Source: Cytophagales bacterium (GTDB lineage Bacteria; Bacteroidota; Bacteroidia; Cytophagales; 172606-1). Taken from it: a DNA stretch of 59,646 bases. Each line of letters starts with the position of its first letter. Positions within the stretch are counted from its first letter, which is position 1. The DNA is taken from the NCBI GenBank assembly GCA_030448185.1, contig JAUJNL010000035.1, positions 1-59,646 on the forward strand. The letters run 5' to 3'. The notes beneath the pieces are model-generated. The model did not search any database. It saw nothing but the letters and a program-made list of their open reading frames with translations, and had not been told where the DNA came from. Below, in pieces: positions 1 to 8,613 of this stretch. Both the position numbers and the translations under genes were made by a program.

Positions 1-592
1 AGAAGAAGGGCCGGTTTTTATTCTGCTCGATAAAAGCTAAGGCTGAGTCGGTAAGCACATCGGTCACAAAGCCCTTGGTCTTTACTGGTTTTCCATTGTG
101 CTCCAGGGTAGCATCGAAGTAATTGGTCAGGTGTCCGGCGCAGAAACCGAAAAACTGCTCGAATCCCTGCCCATTGGGATGGTTGGGAAAGTGGGCTCCG
201 TTGTGCCATTTCCCGTAACAGCCCGTTGCGTAGCCGGCTCCTTTAAACACTTCCGCCAGGGTGACTTCTTCTTCCCGTACGGTTTCGGTGCCTTTGGTTA
301 CGTAGTAGGCTCCCGTTCGCAGGTGATACCGGCCCGTGAGCAAACTGGCCCGGGTAGGAGCACAGAGCGGACTCACGTAAAACCGGCTGAAACTAGCTCC
401 CTCTTTGGCTAGCCCATCAAGTACTGGCGTCCGGACTTTCTTGTTTCCATTGGAGCTTAGATCTCCCCAGCCCTGGTCATCCGTCAGGATTAGGACTACA
501 TTGGGACGCTTGTCAACGCGTTGCGCAAAAACGGGTAGGCTGAGGGTTAATAACCATAAGCAGGCAGTAAGTACCTTATTCAATAGTGGCAT
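1..592 (-). CDS. Arylsulfatase family protein (partial, runs off left edge)
   Basis: This is the N-terminal 197 codons of a type I sulfatase that continues beyond the window. Residues 1-23 form a signal peptide ending VFA, so the enzyme is exported to the periplasm or surface. The mature start reads RPNVVLILTDDQGWGD, the classic sulfatase metal-binding strand (Asp38, Asp39). The active-site motif is CAPTR at Cys77-Arg81; its Cys is the residue converted to formylglycine in this family. The motif is followed by ASLLTGR and, further on, GKWHNG. The family hydrolyses sulfate esters, often on polysaccharides; the substrate cannot be read here. The ATG at 592-590 is chosen because it starts directly at the signal peptide. 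No maturase or second sulfatase is in view. Confidence 0.9.
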   Translation of the reverse strand, partial: MPLLNKVLTACLWLLTLSLPVFAQRVDKRPNVVLILTDDQGWGDLSSNGNKKVRTPVLDGLAKEGASFSRFYVSPLCAPTRASLLTGRYHLRTGAYYVTKGTETVREEEVTLAEVFKGAGYATGCYGKWHNGAHFPNHPNGQGFEQFFGFCAGHLTNYFDATLEHNGKPVKTKGFVTDVLTDSALAFIEQNKNRPFF

Positions 593-772
593 CAGGAGTA
601 AAAGCTTGTAGTGGATAGAAAGCAGACGAGACCCAATGGACAAGAAGCGCGTAAATCAGGGTGAAAATTAAGAATCGAGTCGCAATAAAAGGTGAAATTA
701 AGGTGATTTCCGGAGATAGTTAAGGAAAAATTCCTTTTCTGTCGCCCCGCATAAGACTCTACTTGAGCTAGT

Positions 773-1696
773 ATGGATTACAGAACCAGGGAAAGCTTCA
801 ATACTCACCTGGTGGCGGGTCTACCCGAAATTCCGTTAATTTGGGAAAAAACACGCCCAATGCTTGAAGTAGAACCATCCACCGGGGCGGCAGCCGCCCC
901 AACTACGACGGCTAGCGTAACCTGTCTCAACTGCGGCGCCCCCCTGAGCCAGGAATACTGCCCCGCCTGCGGTCAAAAACGGATTACCGGACGGCTGCAG
1001 CTCCGGCAACTGGCCGTAGATTTCATCCATAATTATTTTGAAGTAGATCGGGGATTTTTGTTCACTACCCGGGAAATGCTGCTGCGACCCGGCCTGGCTA
1101 CCAATGAATTTCTGGCGGGTCGTCGCAAGCCTTTCGTCAAGCCCGTTCAGTTTTATCTGATCATGCTCACGCTTTATTTCCTGATCACGGAATTGCTGGG
1201 AATTGATCTGGCTAAATTGGTTCAGGATTTCAATAAGGATGTCGTGCTGACGGATGGCGCCCGGAAAGCCTCTTCGGATAAATTGCTGAAAGATTTCAAT
1301 GCTTTTTTCTTCCAGAATATTAAAATCATCTTTTCAATACTCGTGTTTTTAACCGCCTGGGTGTTGAAAATAGTTTACCGTCGCAGTGCTTACACGTTTA
1401 CGGAACTTGTCGTATTCACCCTCTATACCTACGGCATTACGTTTCTTCTTTCCACTGTCCTTACCGGAATGTTTTACTTTGACTTGTCGCCTTCGTTCCG
1501 AAATATGCTGTTTATGGTCCTGACTTTCGTATATAGCGGGTATTATTGCTGGGCTATTTACCAGTTTTTCCCCAAACGGGGACCAGTCGGTGTACTCAAA
1601 GCAATATTTGCGTATTCAATGGCTTTTGTAGTCTATATGTTGTTAAGCGCCCTTGCGGGGGCGTTCCTGATGATCTGGATTACCAAAAGTCGCTGA
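773..1696 (+). CDS. DUF3667 family membrane protein
   Basis: Predicted inner-membrane protein with an N-terminal zinc-ribbon-like knuckle: two cysteine pairs in CLNCGAP and YCPACGQK, about residues 50-70 of the longest frame. A conserved stretch (DFIHNYFEVDRGFLFTTREM, then RPG and a GRRKPFVKP motif) follows, and then four or five hydrophobic helices to the C terminus. This layout matches the Bacteroidota DUF3667 family, whose function is unknown. The frame is open from 773, but the ATG at 860 (codon 30) gives the usual family N terminus and is the more likely start; neither has a clear ribosome binding site. It stands alone, with intergenic DNA on both sides. Confidence 0.82.
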   Translation: MDYRTRESFNTHLVAGLPEIPLIWEKTRPMLEVEPSTGAAAAPTTTASVTCLNCGAPLSQEYCPACGQKRITGRLQLRQLAVDFIHNYFEVDRGFLFTTREMLLRPGLATNEFLAGRRKPFVKPVQFYLIMLTLYFLITELLGIDLAKLVQDFNKDVVLTDGARKASSDKLLKDFNAFFFQNIKIIFSILVFLTAWVLKIVYRRSAYTFTELVVFTLYTYGITFLLSTVLTGMFYFDLSPSFRNMLFMVLTFVYSGYYCWAIYQFFPKRGPVGVLKAIFAYSMAFVVYMLLSALAGAFLMIWITKSR

Positions 1697-1839
1697 GCGT
1701 CATTGGCTTATAGGGGTGCAGACAACAAAATAAAAATCGCAGAAAAAGCGGAAACAGTATAGTATCATTGATTTATAGTTCCAAAACAATTGGCAATCCA
1801 TCCTATTCGCAATCCACTAATCAACATATCCTATAAACT

Positions 1840-3408
1840 ATGACTCTCACCGGACAACAGCTAATCGGCTTTGCCACTTCTGTCGACCCTCAAAAATCAT
1901 TTACCGGCATTAATGCGGCTACGGGCCAGACCCTGGAACCTGCTTTTTACGAAGCAAGTGCGGCCGAAATCGACCAGGCTATTAAGCTGGCAGACCAGGC
2001 GTTCGGCCGGTATCGCCAGACTACTCCCGAAAGGCGGGCCACCTTCCTGGATACCATCGGGGAGGAAATTTTGAAGGCCGGCGATGAATTGATCCAGCTT
2101 TGCATGCAGGAGACCGCCCTGCCCGAGGCCCGGCTGACCGGTGAACGGATGCGGACGGTGAACCAGTTGAAATTATTTGCGCAGCTGTTGCGGGAAGGCT
2201 CCTGGGTAGAGGCTCGCATTGATACGGCGCTGCCCGACCGTCAACCTCCCCGCCCTGATCTCCGCCGGATGTTGGTTCCGCTGGGCCCGGTAGGCGTATT
2301 CGGAGCCAGTAATTTTCCGCTGGCATTTTCCGTAGCCGGTGGGGATACTGCCTCCGCCCTGGCTGCTGGGTGCCCGGTGGTATTTAAAGGACATCCGGCC
2401 CATCCGGGTACCTCCGAACTGGTGGGTCAGGCTATAATCCGGGCTGCCAAAGCGACGGGTATGCCCGAAGGCGTATTTTCGCTGGTGCAGGGAGCTTCTA
2501 TTGCGGTGGGAATGGCCATTGTGGAACATCCTCTAATTAAAGCTATCGGGTTCACGGGCTCTTACCGCGGGGGCAAGGCTATTTTTGATGCGGCTATGCG
2601 CCGGGACGAACCCATTCCGGTTTATGCTGAGATGGGTAGTACCAACCCCGTATTTATCCTGCCGGGTATTCTGAAGGAAAAAGGAGCCGCGGTTGCGGAA
2701 GGATTGGCTGGTTCGGTCACCCTGGGCGTAGGGCAGTTCTGTACCAACCCGGGTTTGTTTGTTACCTTACATGGCCCCGATTCGGATACTTTTATCGCCC
2801 AAACCGGTGAACTACTAACAAAGTCGGCCTGCGGAAGTATGCTTACCAGTGGCATTTTTAAAGCGTATCAGGAAGGAATCAAGAAACTGGCCGCCATACC
2901 GGGAACCCAGCGCATCACGCAGTCTAACGGAGACGGGCAAAAGGCCTACGCAACCTTGCTGCAAACCTCAGCTAAAAACCTTCTTGTTCATCCTGAATTG
3001 GCCGAAGAGGTTTTTGGACCGTCCTCAGTAGCGGTTACGGCTGATTCGAAGGAAGAATTACTGCAATTAGCCGCCCAACTAAGGGGCCACCTGACGGCTA
3101 CTGTCCACGGGACGGAAGCCGATTTGAAGGAATACGCTTCTCTGCTGGATATACTCACCCAGAAGGTGGGCCGGATTTTAATCAACGGCTACCCAACGGG
3201 GGTGGAAGTAAGCCATGCCATGCAGCACGGCGGCCCTTTCCCCGCTACCACCGATTCCCGCAGCACTTCGGTAGGTTCTGCGGCCATCGGCCGGTTTGCC
3301 CGTCCGGTGTGTTATCAGAATTTTCCCAACGACTTGCTGCCGGATGCGTTAAAGACGGAGAATCCGCTCAAGATCTGGCGCCTGGTCAATGGCGAGTGGA
3401 CGAAATAA
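1840..3408 (+). CDS. Aldehyde dehydrogenase (NADP+), 2,5-dioxovalerate / alpha-ketoglutarate-semialdehyde type
   Basis: A 522-residue NAD(P)-dependent aldehyde dehydrogenase. The cofactor segment reads FGASNFPLAFSVAGGDTASA and the motif PVVFKGHPAHPGTSE is typical of the KGSADH subgroup. Catalytic Cys301 lies in GQFCTNPG and the general base Glu264 in YAEMGSTNP. The subgroup oxidises 2,5-dioxopentanoate to 2-oxoglutarate at the end of non-phosphorylating pentose, glucarate/galactarate or hydroxyproline degradation. No partner dehydratase is nearby, so the pathway is not determined. The aldo/keto reductase downstream is on the same strand and could share the transcript, but a 150-bp gap with a strong hairpin separates them. 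Confidence 0.9.
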   Translation: MTLTGQQLIGFATSVDPQKSFTGINAATGQTLEPAFYEASAAEIDQAIKLADQAFGRYRQTTPERRATFLDTIGEEILKAGDELIQLCMQETALPEARLTGERMRTVNQLKLFAQLLREGSWVEARIDTALPDRQPPRPDLRRMLVPLGPVGVFGASNFPLAFSVAGGDTASALAAGCPVVFKGHPAHPGTSELVGQAIIRAAKATGMPEGVFSLVQGASIAVGMAIVEHPLIKAIGFTGSYRGGKAIFDAAMRRDEPIPVYAEMGSTNPVFILPGILKEKGAAVAEGLAGSVTLGVGQFCTNPGLFVTLHGPDSDTFIAQTGELLTKSACGSMLTSGIFKAYQEGIKKLAAIPGTQRITQSNGDGQKAYATLLQTSAKNLLVHPELAEEVFGPSSVAVTADSKEELLQLAAQLRGHLTATVHGTEADLKEYASLLDILTQKVGRILINGYPTGVEVSHAMQHGGPFPATTDSRSTSVGSAAIGRFARPVCYQNFPNDLLPDALKTENPLKIWRLVNGEWTK

Positions 3409-3410
3409 AA

Positions 3411-3530
3411 CGATGTTCGATTGGCGATGTTCGATGTTCGGAAGAAGTATTTCAGATGTTGGATCGGTTCGAATCCCTATTCGATATTCGTCTCTTTCTT
3501 CGAACATCGCCAATCGAACATCGTCAATCG
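3411..3530. repeat. Intergenic inverted repeat built from GATGTTCG units
   Basis: A perfect 23-bp inverted repeat: the arm at 3411-3433 (built from CGATGTTCG and ATTGGCG) is the exact reverse complement of 3501-3523. Between the arms are further degenerate copies of the unit TTCGA(A/T)(C/G)AT. The element sits between the aldehyde dehydrogenase stop and the aldo/keto reductase start, and could fold into a long hairpin in mRNA. Similar units recur at 44123-44157. Confidence 0.75.
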
Positions 3531-3559
3531 AATATAAACCAGCTAACCACTTACCATAC

Positions 3560-4402
3560 ATGCAAGGAAAACCTGTTTCAACCACTCGACCAATCAGTAA
3601 AACCATTCAGGGTGCCCCCGTACCGGCTTTAGGATTTGGCACCTGGCCCCTGAAAGGATCCGAATGCCGCGAAGCCGTAGTCGATGCGCTTGGTCTTGGG
3701 TACCGGCACATTGACACAGCCCGCATGTATAACAATGAATGGGAAGTAGGGCAGGGGCTGAAAGACAGCGGGATTCCCCGGGAAGAAATTTTCCTGACAA
3801 CTAAACTTTGGTCCACAGAACTAGAGGGGCCAAAAGTGAAAGGGTACTTAGAAGAAAGTTTGCAGAAACTGCAAACCGCCTACGTAGATCTGCTCCTGAT
3901 CCACTGGCCTAACCCAAAAGTACTCGTAGCCGAAACGCTGGCCGCCATGATGCACCTGCGGGAAGAAGGGAAAGTCCGGCAAATTGGCGTAAGTAATTTT
4001 CCGCCGGACCTGCTGGAAGAAGCTTTACGGCACGCCCCTGTTTTCTGTAACCAGGTAGAGTATCATCCCTTTTTATCCCAGCAACGGCTTGCTGAAATCT
4101 GCCGGGAACGTGATGTATTGCTGACTGCCTATTCGCCCATTGCCCACGGGGCGGTCATGCAAGAGCCTTTGCTCCTGGAAATTGCCCGTAAATACGGCAA
4201 AAGCCCCGTACAAGTCACGCTGCGCTGGCTCCTGCAACAGGAAAAGGTGGCTGCTATTCCTAAGGCGGCTTCTCAGGTTAATCGACAAAATAACCTGAAT
4301 ATTTTTGATTTCACCCTTACCCAGGAGGAAATGACCCTGATTTTCGGCTTGGCCCGTAATCAGCGGCTGATCAATCCTGCCTGGGGACCGAAGTGGGAGT
4401 AA
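3560..4402 (+). CDS. Aldo/keto reductase (DkgA/DkgB-like)
   Basis: An NADPH-dependent oxidoreductase of the AKR superfamily, 280 residues from the ATG at 3560. The frame is open further upstream, but that extension is translated repeat DNA and is rejected as coding. The catalytic tetrad is visible in order: Asp and Tyr in YRHIDTARMYNNE, Lys in LTTKLWS and His in LLLIHWPNP. IGVSNFPPDLLEE and the C-terminal cofactor loop AIPKAAS are also present. The closest known relatives reduce 2,5-diketo-D-gluconate or small keto/aldehyde compounds; the true substrate is unknown. The preceding aldehyde dehydrogenase may belong to the same carbonyl-processing unit. Confidence 0.88.
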   Translation: MQGKPVSTTRPISKTIQGAPVPALGFGTWPLKGSECREAVVDALGLGYRHIDTARMYNNEWEVGQGLKDSGIPREEIFLTTKLWSTELEGPKVKGYLEESLQKLQTAYVDLLLIHWPNPKVLVAETLAAMMHLREEGKVRQIGVSNFPPDLLEEALRHAPVFCNQVEYHPFLSQQRLAEICRERDVLLTAYSPIAHGAVMQEPLLLEIARKYGKSPVQVTLRWLLQQEKVAAIPKAASQVNRQNNLNIFDFTLTQEEMTLIFGLARNQRLINPAWGPKWE

Positions 4403-4621
4403 GCGGTGATAAAGGCTGAGTAAAAAAATCAGTTTTATAAGTAAACTACTGCTGGTGTATCATACCGAACTCCAGTGAGGAAATAACTATAATTTTGTTT
4501 CTTTACCGGAGTTTGGTGTATTGCGTTATCCTGTTTTTTTATTTCTTCAAATAGTTCACTCATATTGGGAGATAGGAAGAACCTCCTTCTTATTTAACTT
4601 TTTTGAGGGGAGGAGATAAAT

Positions 4622-4776
4622 CGGATTGCAAATCCGGGCTCACCTGGTGTGCGCATGGCAACTATCTCAGCTAAGCTAAATGTGGACCAACCCGACAAAC
4701 CGGATGGTTGTTCGGCATTTAGCTTCGCTGAGATAGTTGCAATGCCGAACTTAGGAAATGGCGGATTTGCAATCCG
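4622..4776. repeat. Long imperfect palindrome sharing a core with the MITE copies
   Basis: Both ends carry short palindromes around GGATTGCAAATCC. The inside is an inverted repeat of GCAACTATCTCAGC-AAGCTAAATG against its complement. The same core (ACTATCTCAGCGAAGCTAAATG-like) lies inside the two elements at 20224-20412 and 48443-48632, but here I see no CTACTTTAACAC terminal repeats. It is probably a diverged member or a separate folding intergenic repeat. Confidence 0.6.
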
Positions 4777-5118
4777 CTCAAAGGACTTACAGTAGCTTAC
4801 TTGTAGACCTTTTTATTTAGCACCGCCCCTCATTTACTTATTTTAGGTTATTCAGATAAAGTTCTCTCAGCATTCAGCCTTTTCCTCTCCACCGGACAAT
4901 GAGCCGCTTTAGCTCTTCTTCGAACTTATTTCTATGCCTGATTGTTTAAAAAGAGCAAAATATATAAATAATACAGACAACTGGTTGACTATGTTTATTG
5001 AATGTTAATTCCTGACATATTATCTGCCTGTACTTATGTAAACTATACCTGTTTTACGAACATCCGGCTTTTACTACTCGTTAACGTCTCTGACACGCAA
5101 AATTATTCTTCGACAGAC
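4777..5118. other. Intergenic region, no gene seen
   Basis: AT-rich spacer between the palindromic repeat and the decayed GH3/beta-lactamase gene. Frames are short and interrupted on both strands, and I recognised no RNA gene. Confidence 0.5.
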
Positions 5119-7333
5119 TATGAGAAAAAACCTTTTCTGGTTACTTCCTTCCGCTGCTCTGTTATTAGGTATTATTTCCTGCCAACTCCTCATTTCTTCC
5201 TCCGCTCCGGCTTATCTTACGGGAGGAAAGTGGATGTGCTAGTATTTAACTCATTGCTTGTCAGCCAGAAGTCTAGTAACAAACCGTCCGGGCTTCCTAA
5301 TTCCCGTGACTGACGCATCTGTCTTCGGATGAGCCGATCATCTTCACCGACGGTTATACTATTTTACAACTCCTTGGTATTGATGCTCCTGACGCAGCTA
5401 TTCGAGTTCCTTTCCCGATTGGGCAGGACTTGCTGGCTGCCAACCGCTTAGGGGCCAAGACTGGCACATCTGCCAGGACCCGTTCTATACCGACTATTGT
5501 TAGGGAAGAAACCAATCCGCAGGCCTTGGCCTGGCGTATGCGCACTACGAAGAAACCATTACGGTTCTGAAAAATAAAGAATCACTCTTGCCTTTCCGGA
5601 ATCTGGAGGACCTGACTTTTGCCTCGGTAGCCATTGGCCAGCCGGAGGGGAAATTATTTTCAGGAATACCTGACTAAATATGCTCCTTTTCGGCACTATA
5701 CGATTGCCCGTAAGGACACCAGTGCCCATGCATTTGAAGCTTTGGTGGATAAGCTGAGTGCTTTTGAAGTGGTAGTGGTCAGCCTGCACCAACTTAATGA
5801 ATCTCCCTTGTATGCCTATGGCATTCCCCAGTCGGCTCGTACCTTTATTGAACGGCTCCGGACCAAAACCAATGTGGCGGTAGTCGTTTTCGGTACTCCG
5901 TATAGTCTTAAGTATTTCGACCGGCTCGATTACCTGGTATGTGCCTATGAGGATAATAGCGTGACCCAAAAACTGGTTCCTCAGCTGCTGTTCGGGGCGG
6001 TGGCGGCATCCGGACGGTTGCCGGTTGATGTAACGGCTACTTTACGAGCCGGAAGCGGAATTTCTACTCCTTCCATCAAACGCCTGGGGTATACCGTACC
6101 CGAACGCGTAGGGCTGGAATCGGCTACTTTGGCAACGGGATAGACCAGTTGGTAAAAGGATATATTTCGGAAAAAGGTCATGCCCGGCTGTCAGGTACTG
6201 GTGGCCAGAAAAGGAAAAGTAGTGTTTGAGAAAAGCTTACGGGTATTTGACCTACGATAAAAAAACGCCGGTTTCCTCCCCGTACGCTTTACGACTTAGC
6301 CTCGATAACGAAAGTAGCCGGAACCCTGCAGGGAGTAATGGCGCTGCAGTCACAGGGTGCACTCGACATAAACCGCAAAGCTTCCCATTATTTGCCCGAG
6401 CTGAAAGGCAGCAATAAAGAACACATCGTTATCCGCGATCTGCTGTTGCACCAGGCCGGTTTAATTGCGTTTCAGGATCACTGGACCCGGACCAAAACGG
6501 CTTCCGGCCTGGATACTGCTTTTTTCAGTGCAGCACCCGATGCGGAGCATCCGCTGATGGTTGCCCCCAATCTCTATGGCATTGCGGCGTTAAGGGATTC
6601 GCTGGTGCGTTGGACCATCCAGTCAAGGTTATTGAAAAAGCGGCTGATACAGAAAAAGTATGCTTATAAATACAGCGATGTAGGATTTGATCTTTTGCAA
6701 ATGGTGGTGGAACGGATCGTAAACCAGCCGCTGGATGCTTACCTGAACCAGACATTCTACCAGCCCTTAGGGTTAGACGAACTTACTTTTCAACCTCTGC
6801 AGAGATTTACCCAGTCCCGGATTGCGCCTACCGAGCAGGACAATGCCTTCAGAGGCGTACTTTTACAGGGAACGGTGCATGACCAGGAAGCCGCGCTCAT
6901 GGGAGGTGTGGCCGGCCACGCGGGACTATTTAGCACGGCCAATGATTTGGCGGTATTGATGCAGATGAACTTGCAGAAAGGCTATTACGGAGGAAAACAG
7001 TTTTTTGACGAACAGACGCTTCCCGCCTTTACCCGGACGTATGAAAGCACCAATCCCCGCGGGCTGGGCTGGGACCGTCCCTTGCCTACGGGCGGAAATG
7101 TAGCTGATCTTGCCTCCCGTAATTCGTTCGGGCACACTGGTTTCACGGGAACCTGCGTTTGGGTAGACCCCGATGAAGAAATGGTGTATGTATTCCTGTC
7201 AAACCGGGTTTATCCGGAAGTAAATAATACTAAACTGGCCCAGTACAAAGTGCGGCAGAAAATACAGAACGTACTCTATGAGGCTATTGCAAAGCCGGCT
7301 GGCGCTGCATTGGTGGCTACAACTAACCGCTGA
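5119..7333 (+). pseudogene. Decayed GH3 glycosidase / serine beta-lactamase-family fusion
   Basis: Remnant of the Bacteroidota exported protein that fuses a family 3 glycoside hydrolase to a C-terminal serine hydrolase (beta-lactamase/esterase fold). It starts at 5119 with a lipoprotein-like signal (MRKNLFWLLPSAALLLG, then IISC) and meets a stop within about 40 codons. Most of the GH3 catalytic barrel is missing. Recognisable GH3 C-terminal sequence resumes near 5530 (AHYEETITVLKNKESLLPF) and continues after a frameshift near 5645 to 6143. The serine hydrolase part begins near 6130 (GIDQLVKGYISEKG) with more frameshifts. It still shows the SxxK motif (LASITKVAG, near 6300) and a long clean frame from 6338 to 7333 including HQAGL, KYSDVGF and GHTGFTG. 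At least five frame changes plus the N-terminal loss make it non-functional as GH3. The clean 331-residue tail could only be made from an internal start. Confidence 0.8.
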
Positions 7334-7955
7334 TCTTGATTCTAGCTGTATCCGGCAAAGTTAGGGACTAGTGCAGCAAGAACGAGTTAAATGATAGATC
7401 TCGCAACTTTTAAGTTTTTGATATTCAATGAATTGGTGAAAAATAAAACTGTCAGATAACTCATACTTAATGCACTAGTAGTTTTAGGAACGTTTCCTTT
7501 TACTTAGGAGACAGCCTGACACTATTTACCCAAAAGTACTTTTCTTTCCCCGGTTAGCTGATAATGCTGGCTCATCTGCGTATCATTATAAGTTATCCTC
7601 TGATTAAAAACAGTTTTGTTATTAATTATACAGGTTGAACGCATTTAAATTTCAAATAAAATTTGGCAATTCAGTAGTTTCAGCTTTCTAAACAGAATTT
7701 TATTTTGAACGAAAAGCTGTCAAATATATTGTAAAGGATAGTTTCTGAAAAAAGTCCAGGAACACCCCTAATCTGCCAGCCAAAAGTAGCATTTGAGGGA
7801 ATACCTTTTCGTAATTAGAATTATTCAAGGAAAAACAGGTCAATTTATTGTACTTTTAAATGCAATCAACCTGGTTTTGAAGTAACTTCAGGAAAATTCA
7901 CCGTTTATGTTGTAATTTGGAATCCTAAAGTTCCCACCGCTCAACCACCGAAACG
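7334..7955. other. AT-rich intergenic region, no gene seen
   Basis: About 620 bp with no convincing frame on either strand. It separates the metabolic part of the window from the accessory region and presumably holds the promoter of the gene starting at 7956. No repeat or RNA gene was recognised. Confidence 0.5.
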
Positions 7956-8564
7956 ATGGCTCCTAATGCACCCACTCTCCCGGCAAAGCACGCACTGTTA
8001 TTTACCGGACACATGATTGATCAGCCTGACCGCTCCGAACCTCGTTTTCCCGCCCGGATGGAAGGCATAGCCCGGTCAGCAATTTTCCAACTCGTCGAAT
8101 CTCTCCAAAAGACTGCCCAAGGTTCACTCCTGGGGCTTGCTGGGGGGGCTTGCGGCGGGGATATCCTCTTCCACGAGGTTTGTCAGGCGCTGGGCATTCC
8201 CTCGGAGTTATACCTGGCCCTTCCCCGCGAATCTTACCTGGTTGAATCCGTCGAGTCGGCCGGTCCGGATTGGGTAAGGCGTTTTGATCACCTATACCAG
8301 CAATTACCTACCCATGTACTTGACCCGGCAACCCCATTACCGGATTGGCTCCCGGAAAAAGGCGATTACTCCATCTGGGAACGGACTAACCTCTGGATGC
8401 TGGACCAGGCGCTGGCTCCAGGCGGCACTCATCTGTCCTTAATTGCCCTTTGGGATGGGCAGGGCGGCGATGCCCCCGGTGGTACCGCCCACTTAGTACG
8501 GGTAGCCCGGGAAAAAGGTGCCGAGTTAGCCATCATTGACACGAAAAAAACATTTAAGTTGTGA
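7956..8564 (+). CDS. Stand-alone SLOG-like (Rossmannoid) domain protein
   Basis: A 202-residue soluble protein. The core is ALLFTGHMID near the N terminus, a glycine-rich GLAGGACGGDILFHEVC around residues 65-82 typical of SLOG/LOG-type nucleotide-binding Rossmannoid folds, then YLALPRESY, IWERTNLWML and a C-terminal LIALWDGQGGDAPGGTAH. The same domain, with the same order of motifs, forms the C terminus of the convergent 688-residue protein whose stop lies 50 bp downstream on the other strand. SLOG domains are proposed sensors or processors of nucleotide-derived signals in conflict systems. The assignment is by motif only, and enzymatic activity is inferred. Confidence 0.7.
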   Translation: MAPNAPTLPAKHALLFTGHMIDQPDRSEPRFPARMEGIARSAIFQLVESLQKTAQGSLLGLAGGACGGDILFHEVCQALGIPSELYLALPRESYLVESVESAGPDWVRRFDHLYQQLPTHVLDPATPLPDWLPEKGDYSIWERTNLWMLDQALAPGGTHLSLIALWDGQGGDAPGGTAHLVRVAREKGAELAIIDTKKTFKL

Positions 8565-8613
8565 TCGAGTAGCAGGACTTAGACATTAGCCTGATTATTC
8601 GAAATGTCATTCA

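Noticed and set aside
98..412. Plus-strand frame overlapping the sulfatase
   Set aside because: It lies opposite clear sulfatase coding sequence (CAPTR motif in the minus frame) and its translation has no family features.
3389..3559. 57-codon N-terminal extension of the aldo/keto reductase
   Set aside because: The extension is translated palindromic repeat DNA; family length and the conserved start fit the ATG at 3560.
4460..4522. Hairpin after the aldo/keto reductase (GAACTCC with GGAGTTTGG)
   Set aside because: The arms match imperfectly and are far apart with no T-run; too weak to call a terminator.
5330..5570. An 80-codon frame within the GH3 remnant (IRVPFPIGQDLLAANRLG)
   Set aside because: It does not align with the GH3 sequence I expect at this position and resembles no family I know; left inside the pseudogene without its own call.
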